From the NCBI GenBank assembly GCA_020428615.1, contig JAGQMO010000066.1, forward strand, positions 1-6,113: a stretch of 6,113 nucleotides of DNA. Direction: 5' to 3'. The position numbers and the translations under genes were made by a program. Origin of the DNA: Patescibacteria group bacterium. Lineage in GTDB: Bacteria > Patescibacteriota > Minisyncoccia > Phycocordibacterales > UBA1006. Position 1 is the stretch's first letter; each line of letters starts with the position of its first letter. Below are positions 1 to 4,200 of this stretch, one piece after another. Under the pieces are notes generated by a model. That model was not told where the DNA came from, made no database searches, and saw only the letters and a list, made by a program, of their open reading frames with translations.

Positions 1-548
1 CGCATTTTTTTGAAATCTATTTTTCGTGGATACGCAGAATATCCCGCAATGACGATGGTTGGTTTTTCTTTTTTAGCAATTTTCTTCAACTCGTCGTAGT
101 TAATTTTTTCGGTTGTTGGATCAACGGTGTAGGGTACCTGTTTCCAAAACTTTCCCGAGAATGACACATTGTGTCCGTGAGTGAGGTGTCCCCCGTGTGA
201 GAGTACCATTCCCATAATTTTGCCACCTCTTGGTACGAGCGCCTGGTACACCGCAATGTTTGCTGGTGAACCTGAGTGCGGTTGTACGTTGACCCCCCAC
301 TTTTTTGGATTGAGTTTAAAGAGTTTCAACGCGCGATCAATGGCGAGATTTTCAATTTGATCGATAATTTCGTTTCCACCGTAGTAACGAGCCCCTGAAT
401 ATCCTTCAGCGTACTTGTTGGTAGTTTCCGTTCCGAGTGCCTTGAGCACGTCTTTTGATACGTAGTTTTCAGATGCAATGAGATTGATGACTGATTTTTG
501 TCGTTTTTTTTCTGTGGCGAGTAAATTTTTCACTTTGGTATCTTTCAT
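1..548 (-). CDS. glyA: Serine hydroxymethyltransferase, N-terminal part (runs off window)
   Basis: This PLP enzyme interconverts serine plus tetrahydrofolate with glycine plus 5,10-methylene-tetrahydrofolate in the cytoplasm, feeding thymidylate and other one-carbon reactions. About 182 codons are present, starting at the ATG at 548; an upstream ATG at 553 hits a stop after one codon. Family motifs occur in order: LIASEN (about residues 23-28), TNKYAEGYSGARYYGGNE, NVQPHSGSPAN, LSHGGHLTHG and AGYSAYPRKIDF. The PLP-binding lysine and the DxxH motif lie in the missing C-terminal part. The N-terminus is about ten residues shorter than in E. coli GlyA, judged by the position of LIASEN. A short insertion ending in WGVNVQP resembles the eukaryotic-type SHMT subgroup more than E. 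coli. The gene follows the MazG-like gene but is separated from it by a terminator and has its own promoter. Family assignment is near certain. Confidence 0.97.
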   Translation of the reverse strand, partial: MKDTKVKNLLATEKKRQKSVINLIASENYVSKDVLKALGTETTNKYAEGYSGARYYGGNEIIDQIENLAIDRALKLFKLNPKKWGVNVQPHSGSPANIAVYQALVPRGGKIMGMVLSHGGHLTHGHNVSFSGKFWKQVPYTVDPTTEKINYDELKKIAKKEKPTIVIAGYSAYPRKIDFKKM

Positions 549-554
549 GGCATC

Positions 555-563
555 AGTATAGCA
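555..563 (-). promoter_or_regulatory. Extended -10 promoter of glyA, leaderless
   Basis: On the minus strand TGCTATACT gives an extended -10 (TG at 563-562, TATACT at 560-555). Only six bases separate the hexamer from the ATG at 548, so transcription should start at or next to the A of the ATG. No convincing -35 is seen at the expected place (578-583), which lies inside the preceding terminator stem; the TG extension may compensate. There is no Shine-Dalgarno sequence. Confidence 0.65.
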
Positions 564-570
564 AACCATA

Positions 571-606
571 TAAAAAAAGAAGCTTGCCGAAGAGCTCCTT
601 TTCTTA
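571..606 (-). terminator. Rho-independent terminator after the MazG-like gene
   Basis: On the minus strand the arm AAAAGGAGCT (602-593) pairs with AGCTTCTTTT (584-575) through ten base pairs with one G-U wobble. The stem can be extended outwards by four more pairs, one a wobble. The eight-base loop contains CTTCGG, the sequence of a stable UUCG tetraloop. A run of seven T residues (578-572) forms the 3' side and tail. The hairpin starts about ten bases after the MazG stop codon and separates that gene from glyA. Confidence 0.75.
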
Positions 607-614
607 CTTAGTCT

Positions 615-944
615 TTACTGATCGTCTTTAGTTTTTATGCGTATGAGAACTTCTTTGCCTTTGTCGTTAATGATTTTCTTATACTTGCGTTTCTTGTTAA
701 TGGCAATCTTCCGAACAATTTCCTCTTCGAGATCAAATCCCATAATTTCAGAAATACCGAGCAAGAAAATGGCAACGTCTGCTAATTCTTCAGCAACACC
801 GTCTTGATCCAGATTATATTTTTTGAACGCCTCAGAGAGTTCTTCATGAGCTCGACAAAACTCAAGAGCAATATCGGTGAGGTTAAAGCCCTTGTCTACT
901 TTGTTTTGGTATACGTCTTTTTGTAACTGTGCTAAATCAATCAT
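615..944 (-). CDS. MazG-like nucleotide pyrophosphohydrolase
   Basis: A 109-residue all-alpha protein of the MazG/dCTPase-type NTP pyrophosphohydrolase superfamily. Such enzymes cleave a (d)NTP to the monophosphate and pyrophosphate with Mg2+. The metal-binding signature ExxE...ExxD is visible as E35-E38 (EELSE) and E53-D56 (EELADVAIFLLG), 14 residues apart, with helical flanks. The length fits a single-domain family member. It starts four bases after the dCMP deaminase stop, so the two are almost certainly cotranscribed. There is no Shine-Dalgarno sequence, suggesting translational coupling. The context suggests a dCTP pyrophosphatase supplying dCMP to the deaminase. That substrate is inferred from position only; house-cleaning of damaged or non-canonical nucleotides is the main alternative. 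The lysine-rich C-terminal tail (from about residue 79) is not diagnostic. A terminator follows the gene. Confidence 0.88.
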   Translation of the reverse strand: MIDLAQLQKDVYQNKVDKGFNLTDIALEFCRAHEELSEAFKKYNLDQDGVAEELADVAIFLLGISEIMGFDLEEEIVRKIAINKKRKYKKIINDKGKEVLIRIKTKDDQ

Positions 945-948
945 AGTA

Positions 949-1440
949 TTATTGGTTATCGTACGCTTCGGTATCAGTATTCAACAGATCAAACGCAATG
1001 TTTGCCTCGATAAAGACTTCTTTGGAACGAGTACCTGCGTGGTAATCACGAAGCGCTACGACACGTTTAATTCCTGCATTAATAATGAGCTTGGCACAGG
1101 CGTAGCATGGAGTCATTTTGCAATATAATGTTCCGCCCTCGATGGACACCCCATGACGCGCAGCGGCTGCAATCGCATTCTGTTCTGCATGGGTGGTACG
1201 AATACAATGTTGAGACTCAGTTCCGTCCGGGTTGGTTACGGTGTGCATCTCATGTCCAACATCATCACAGTGAGCAATTCCAGAGGGCGCTCCTGCATAA
1301 CCGGTTGCAAGAATGCGATTATTTCGAGTGATCACAGCACCTGCCTGACCTCGATCACATGTTCCTCGTTTACCTACCGTATGCATTATTTCAATGAAGT
1401 ATTCATCCCAGCTTGGACGGGCGTGCGCATGTTCATTCAT
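949..1440 (-). CDS. Deoxycytidylate (dCMP) deaminase, ComEB-like
   Basis: A zinc-dependent cytidine/deoxycytidylate deaminase of 163 residues. It converts dCMP to dUMP, the substrate of thymidylate synthase. Zinc ligands and the proton shuttle are visible: H84-A-E86 in THAEQNA, and C112 and C115 in TPCYACAK. The substrate-binding segment GYAGAPSGIAHC (about 47-58) and the SQHCIRTTHAE stretch (76-86) are typical of dCMP deaminases rather than free cytidine deaminases. The ATG at 1440 is supported by a -10 hexamer seven bases upstream. The AAGG just before the ATG is too close to act as a ribosome binding site. The MazG-like gene follows after four bases. The dihydrofolate reductase gene lies divergently 61 bases away, fitting a joint role in dTMP synthesis. 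Whether the enzyme is allosterically controlled by dCTP/dTTP cannot be read from the sequence. Confidence 0.94.
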   Translation of the reverse strand: MNEHAHARPSWDEYFIEIMHTVGKRGTCDRGQAGAVITRNNRILATGYAGAPSGIAHCDDVGHEMHTVTNPDGTESQHCIRTTHAEQNAIAAAARHGVSIEGGTLYCKMTPCYACAKLIINAGIKRVVALRDYHAGTRSKEVFIEANIAFDLLNTDTEAYDNQ

Positions 1441-1447
1441 ACCTTTT

Positions 1448-1475
1448 ATTATAAGTTTGATTACAAAAAGACCAA
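1448..1475 (-). promoter_or_regulatory. Promoter of the dCMP deaminase-MazG operon, leaderless
   Basis: A perfect TATAAT lies on the minus strand at 1453-1448, seven bases before the ATG at 1440. The predicted transcript starts at or one base before the start codon. A partial -35, TTGGTC, lies at 1475-1470 with a 16-base spacer. It overlaps the place where the divergent DHFR promoter would have its -35. Confidence 0.65.
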
Positions 1476-1485
1476 ACGCCTATTG

Positions 1486-1494
1486 TGATATACT
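1486..1494 (+). promoter_or_regulatory. Extended -10 promoter of dihydrofolate reductase, leaderless
   Basis: TGATATACT forms an extended -10 (TG at 1486-1487, TATACT at 1489-1494). Seven bases separate it from the ATG at 1502. The GGGGA at 1496-1500 lies one base before the ATG and is too close to serve as a Shine-Dalgarno site. No -35 is recognisable. The two -10 elements of this divergent region are 35 bases apart. Confidence 0.62.
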
Positions 1495-1501
1495 TGGGGA
1501 T

Positions 1502-2029
1502 ATGTACACCTGGTTCAAAAACCTGTTTACAACCACACAACCTGAGATTGTGATGATTGCAGCTATTCAAAATGATCGAGGTATTGGATACCAAGGCGAC
1601 CTGATTCACCAAATAAAAAATGATATGAAACATTTTGTTGATGCAACGAGCGGGCACACGGTCATCATGGGAAGAAAAAATTGGGAATCAATTCCTGAAA
1701 AATATCGCCCACTCAGTCATCGACAAAACATCATTATCAGCAGAGATCCAAATTATCAAGCAACGGGTGCGCTTGTTGTTACTAGTTTGAAAGAGGCGAT
1801 CGCACAAAGTGATCGCAAAAAAATATACATTATCGGTGGCGGACAAATATACACGCTCGGACTTCCCTATGCGGATACCCTCGACCTGACAATTGTTGAC
1901 GCACATAAACTTGCTGATGTGTTCTTTCCTGAATTTGAAAAATCATTTCAACTGACAACATGTTCCGAAGAAATGCGTGATGAGAGAACGAATGTGACTT
2001 ATACTTTTCAAATTTGGAAACGGACATAA
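1502..2029 (+). CDS. folA: Dihydrofolate reductase
   Basis: Reduces dihydrofolate to tetrahydrofolate with NADPH and is needed to recycle the folate oxidised by ThyA-type thymidylate synthase. The 175-residue protein has a canonical core: MIAAIQNDRGIGYQGDLI (18-35), catalytic acid D41 in KNDMKHF (E. coli D27), VIMGRKNWESIP (54-65), R74 in SHRQNIIIS (E. coli R57, which contacts the glutamyl tail of folate), and the NADPH-binding IIGGGQIY (110-117). H36 takes the place of E. coli W22. The chosen ATG at 1502 gives a 16-residue extension ahead of the usual start. It is favoured because a -10 hexamer ends seven bases upstream. The alternative ATG at 1553 matches the usual family start but has no Shine-Dalgarno either. 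The gene is divergent from dCMP deaminase and convergent with rplK. Confidence 0.95.
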   Translation: MYTWFKNLFTTTQPEIVMIAAIQNDRGIGYQGDLIHQIKNDMKHFVDATSGHTVIMGRKNWESIPEKYRPLSHRQNIIISRDPNYQATGALVVTSLKEAIAQSDRKKIYIIGGGQIYTLGLPYADTLDLTIVDAHKLADVFFPEFEKSFQLTTCSEEMRDERTNVTYTFQIWKRT

Positions 2030-2062
2030 CAAAAAAAACACCTTTCGGTGTTTTTTTTGTTA
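2027..2062. terminator. Bidirectional terminator shared by DHFR and rplK
   Basis: A perfect 16-base inverted repeat (2027-2042 and 2047-2062) has a four-base loop, TTTC on plus and GAAA (a GNRA-type loop) on minus. The stem contains CACC/GGTG next to eight A-T pairs, giving a U-run on either strand. The outermost three bases of each arm are the stop codons: TAA of DHFR at 2027-2029 and TAA of rplK at 2062-2060. Each gene therefore ends inside the terminator. Confidence 0.92.
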
Positions 2063-2482
2063 TCCAACAATTTCAATACCTGCAGCGCGACATGATCCTG
2101 CAACAATTTTCTTTGCTGCATCAATATCGTGTGCATTGAGGTCGGGCATTTTAATTGCTGCGATCTCGGTAAGTTGCGCATCAGTGATTTTTCCTGCTTT
2201 TTTGGTATTTGGTTTTCCTGAACCTCCTTTAATCCCAGCAGCTTTAAAAATAAGTCCTGCAACTGGCGGGGTTTTGAGCACGAAATCAAACGAACGATCT
2301 TCGTATACATTGACCACCACAGACAATTTATTTCCCATTTGGTCTTGGGTTGCCGCGTTGAATTGGTTTACGAATTCTCCAATATTGATTCCCGCCTGAC
2401 CAAGAGCTGGTCCGAGTGGAGGCGCAGGATTTGCTTTCCCGGCATCAATCTGAAGTTTTAGTTGTTTTACAAGTTTTGCCAT
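2060..2482 (-). CDS. rplK: 50S ribosomal protein L11 (uL11)
   Basis: Binds 23S rRNA at the GTPase-associated centre and takes part in factor binding. The 140-residue length is normal. The N-terminal domain shows LQIDAGKANPAPPLGPALGQ (10-29) and GINIGEFVNQFN. The C-terminal RNA-binding domain shows LKTPPVAGLIFKAAGI and, near the end, KMPDLNAHDIDAAKKIVAGS. It is the last gene of secE-nusG-rplK, 21 bases after the nusG stop. No Shine-Dalgarno sequence lies in that gap, which is AT-rich. The usual downstream partner rplA (L1) is not there: the rplK stop codon lies in a terminator stem, and a convergent dihydrofolate reductase gene follows at once. Confidence 0.98.
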   Translation of the reverse strand: MAKLVKQLKLQIDAGKANPAPPLGPALGQAGINIGEFVNQFNAATQDQMGNKLSVVVNVYEDRSFDFVLKTPPVAGLIFKAAGIKGGSGKPNTKKAGKITDAQLTEIAAIKMPDLNAHDIDAAKKIVAGSCRAAGIEIVG

Positions 2483-2503
2483 AATAATGAATAGTAGTTA
2501 GAG

Positions 2504-3064
2504 TTACAGTTTCTTAATCTGCAAGAAATCAAGTTCAACGGGAGTCTCCCGTCCAAACATAGATACGAGTAGTTTAACTTTTCCGCGTTCAGTGTCAATA
2601 GCGTTAATTTTTCCTTCAAATTCAGAAAACGGACCATCGGTAATGAGCACTGTCTCTCCGATTTCGTACTGTGATTCTTGTTCAATATGAGCCGTTTGCA
2701 TGCGAGCAAAGATCGCATCAATTTCTTCTTGTTTGACAGGAACAGGATCAGTTCCTCCAGCTCCAATAAATCCAGTTACGCGAGGAGTATTACGCACAAT
2801 ATACCAAGATTCTTCGGTAACGATCATGTCAACGAGTACATATCCGGGATAGATCTTTTCTTCGACCTCAACACGTTTACCATTTTTGATTTTGACTTTT
2901 TTCTCAACAGGAACGAGCACGTCAAAAATAAGATCTTGTACACCGAGTGATTCAATACGCTGTCGCAGATTGCGCTCAACGGCATTTTCATACCCTGCGT
3001 AGGTATGAATGGCGTACCATGCGCGTTCTTTTTTTACCGCATTTTTGTTCTTTTGATCAGACAT
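2504..3064 (-). CDS. nusG: Transcription termination/antitermination factor NusG
   Basis: Binds the RNA polymerase clamp and links elongating polymerase to Rho or to the ribosome. The 186-residue protein has a lysine-rich N-terminal tail (1-13). The NGN domain follows (about 14-120), with WYAIHTYAGYENAVERNL and the characteristic KIYPGYVLVDM (70-80) and VRNTPRVTGFIG. The C-terminal KOW domain (about 133-186) shows GETVLITDGPFSEFEGKI and ends in VELDFLQIKKL. Residues 54-70 form a lysine-rich hairpin segment. The gene starts nine bases after the secE stop with no Shine-Dalgarno sequence, so reinitiation by terminating ribosomes is likely. The neighbours secE and rplK match the conserved bacterial order. 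Confidence 0.98.
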   Translation of the reverse strand: MSDQKNKNAVKKERAWYAIHTYAGYENAVERNLRQRIESLGVQDLIFDVLVPVEKKVKIKNGKRVEVEEKIYPGYVLVDMIVTEESWYIVRNTPRVTGFIGAGGTDPVPVKQEEIDAIFARMQTAHIEQESQYEIGETVLITDGPFSEFEGKINAIDTERGKVKLLVSMFGRETPVELDFLQIKKL

Positions 3065-3073
3065 ACATTTGGT

Positions 3074-3244
3074 TTAGATAAGTTCTCGAAGACCAAAGTG
3101 AGTAAAGAGGTAATCAAAGAAACCGAGGTAGTACGCCACAAAAATTGAAACAAGGATGACAATAAAAGCGTATAACATTGTGGTATTTCGACTTGGCCAG
3201 ACTACTTTTTTCATCTCAGCATGAACATGTTTAAGAAATTTCAT
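3074..3244 (-). CDS. secE: Preprotein translocase subunit SecE (short form)
   Basis: A 56-residue single-span membrane protein that stabilises SecY in the SecYEG translocon. It has a short amphipathic cytoplasmic helix, MKFLKHVHAEMKKVVWPSR, with the SecE hallmark KKVVWPSR (12-19). One membrane segment follows (about 23-45, TMLYAFIVILVSIFVAYYLG) and then a short tail, FDYLFTHFGLRELI. This is the minimal one-span form, not the three-span E. coli type. It is the first gene of the operon; nusG follows nine bases after its stop. The ATG at 3244 is chosen because the WPSR motif then falls at the usual distance and no other start gives a longer family-like product. No Shine-Dalgarno sequence is present; a structured leader precedes it. 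Confidence 0.95.
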   Translation of the reverse strand: MKFLKHVHAEMKKVVWPSRNTTMLYAFIVILVSIFVAYYLGFFDYLFTHFGLRELI

Positions 3245-3319
3245 AATTCGCAACGCGAAACCATTAGCAATTTCGCAATCTAAAAACCCTTCGGAATCTT
3301 CTCCTCTGGGCTTTTATAT
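3245..3319 (-). promoter_or_regulatory. Structured 5' leader of secE-nusG-rplK
   Basis: A leader of about 75 nt is predicted from the promoter position. Its 3' half can fold in two mutually exclusive ways on the minus strand. In one, GCGAAA (3276-3271) pairs with TTTCGC (3260-3255), six pairs around a ten-base loop. In the other, TTCGC (3259-3255) pairs with GCGAA (3251-3247), five pairs around a GTT triloop that ends three bases before the secE ATG. The repeated TTGCGAA creates this choice. The 5' half holds CCC and GGGTTTTT segments that could pair weakly. No known riboswitch class or tRNA was recognised. Confidence 0.45.
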
Positions 3320-3325
3320 GCACCC

Positions 3326-3354
3326 ACTATATAGCCGATAGGTGAATAAGTCAA
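3326..3354 (-). promoter_or_regulatory. Sigma-70-type promoter of secE-nusG-rplK
   Basis: TTGACT at 3354-3349 and TATAGT at 3331-3326 are separated by exactly 17 bases. This is the best promoter in the window and the only one with a near-consensus -35. Transcription should start near 3319, leaving about 75 nt before the secE ATG. Confidence 0.82.
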
Positions 3355-3380
3355 GACACTAGATTTATGTTTCGTCTTGA
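3351..3380. repeat. Inverted repeat in the secE/pilin divergent region
   Basis: TCAAGAC (3351-3357) and GTCTTGA (3374-3380) form a seven-base inverted repeat with a 16-base centre. One arm covers most of the secE -35. The other lies nine bases upstream of the pilin -10 hexamer. It could be an operator for a dimeric regulator, but arms this short can arise by chance. Confidence 0.3.
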
Positions 3381-3388
3381 ATATGTAG

Positions 3389-3394
3389 TAAAAT
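3389..3394 (+). promoter_or_regulatory. -10 element of the type IV prepilin gene, leaderless or nearly so
   Basis: TAAAAT ends eight bases before the ATG at 3403. This predicts an RNA start one or two bases upstream of the start codon. No good -35 is visible at the proper distance and there is no Shine-Dalgarno sequence. Confidence 0.5.
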
Positions 3395-3402
3395 AACTGT
3401 GT

Positions 3403-4173
3403 ATGAAGAGAAATAATAACAAAGGTTTTACATTAATAGAATTACTCATCGTTATTGCTGTGATCGGCATCTTAGCAGCTATAATTTTCGGGCAGCTTGG
3501 ATCATCACGCATCAAAGCCAAAGATGCGGCAATTGTTCTTGAAACCAAACAACTGCTCACGCAGGTCGAGCTCGAAACGAAAGGTGCCGGAAATTATACA
3601 GGGGTATGTGATTTGTTTGATGAAGATGGTAATCAGTTGAAAAGAATCAAAACTGATATTGAGGATAATGGTGGTATTTGGGAGGGTTGTGTTGATGGAC
3701 CGGATTCATATGCGGTCACAATCACCCTTAACTCTGCACAAGCAAACAATATCTTTGCAAATACCGCATATGCGCAAGTGCAAGCATTCAACAATCTTAA
3801 TTTGAACAATAATCCTTCCGTTGGATATAATGGTGTTCACTCAAACCAAGAACTTCTCTTGTCTGAGACCTACATTAAAGCATTGCGTCAAATTGCCGAG
3901 GAAAACAACGATAACTTTATTGAACCATCATACTATTGTACAGGAGCAGTACCTCCTCATATCGAGGGGGGAAACTTCCTTGGCGGATTCCTCTACCAAC
4001 TTCCGGAATCAGGATGTGGCTCTCAAGTCAGCTCATCAGAAGTAGCAGCAGAAGTATACGCTGATGCAAGCGGTAATGATTATGGAGTGAGTCTTGGTAC
4101 ACACCCTATTGATCCGCTCAGACCTACTGATACAGATACTAATTCTATCAGCGAACAATCACACACATTATAA
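3403..4173 (+). CDS. Type IV prepilin-like protein
   Basis: A 256-residue prepilin with a class III (type IV) signal. The leader MKRNNNKG is followed by FTLIELLIVIAVIGILAAII. Cleavage by prepilin peptidase is expected between G8 and F9, leaving F at +1 and E13 at +5 as the assembly glutamate. The hydrophobic helix (9-29) leads into a helical stretch with a few charged residues (about 31-60). The globular part has four cysteines: C69, C96, C179 and C205. They may form disulfides C69-C96 and C179-C205; this pairing is inferred from spacing. The body also has an Asn-rich segment (about 115-148). The Thr/Asp/Ser-rich C-terminus (about 240-256) looks unstructured. It stands alone with no assembly ATPase or peptidase nearby, so whether it is the major pilin, a minor pilin or a pseudopilin for secretion or DNA uptake is unknown. 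Confidence 0.9.
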   Translation: MKRNNNKGFTLIELLIVIAVIGILAAIIFGQLGSSRIKAKDAAIVLETKQLLTQVELETKGAGNYTGVCDLFDEDGNQLKRIKTDIEDNGGIWEGCVDGPDSYAVTITLNSAQANNIFANTAYAQVQAFNNLNLNNNPSVGYNGVHSNQELLLSETYIKALRQIAEENNDNFIEPSYYCTGAVPPHIEGGNFLGGFLYQLPESGCGSQVSSSEVAAEVYADASGNDYGVSLGTHPIDPLRPTDTDTNSISEQSHTL

Positions 4174-4200
4174 TAAAAGGCCCTAATGGCCTTTTATTAT
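4170..4200. terminator. Bidirectional terminator shared by the prepilin and SIMPL genes
   Basis: A perfect 13-base inverted repeat (4170-4182 and 4188-4200) has a five-base loop, CTAAT. The GGCC core is flanked by A-rich and T-rich arms, so a U-run follows the hairpin on both strands. The TAA of the prepilin (4171-4173) and the TAA of the SIMPL gene (4199-4197) sit at matching places in the two arms. Confidence 0.92.

Noticed and set aside
877..1488. Plus-strand ORFs opposite the MazG-like and dCMP deaminase genes
   Set aside because: They are antisense shadows of two well-supported enzymes and their translations match no family.
1394..1501. Upstream in-frame extension of DHFR starting at 1394
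   Set aside because: It would run through the dCMP deaminase start and both divergent promoters; the extra residues have no DHFR similarity.
3282..3314. Possible attenuator hairpin in the upper secE leader (CCC with GGGTTTTT)
   Set aside because: Only three strong pairs with a loop of about 18 bases; too weak to call a terminator without conservation data.
3245..3345. Possible tRNA (for example tRNA-Trp, often found before secE)
   Set aside because: No cloverleaf, no GTTCRANTC-type T-loop and no matching acceptor arms could be found on either strand; the stretch is explained by a promoter and a leader.
3351..3560. Minus-strand ORF opposite the prepilin N-terminus
   Set aside because: Its sequence is the complement of the conserved prepilin signal region and it contains no recognisable domain.
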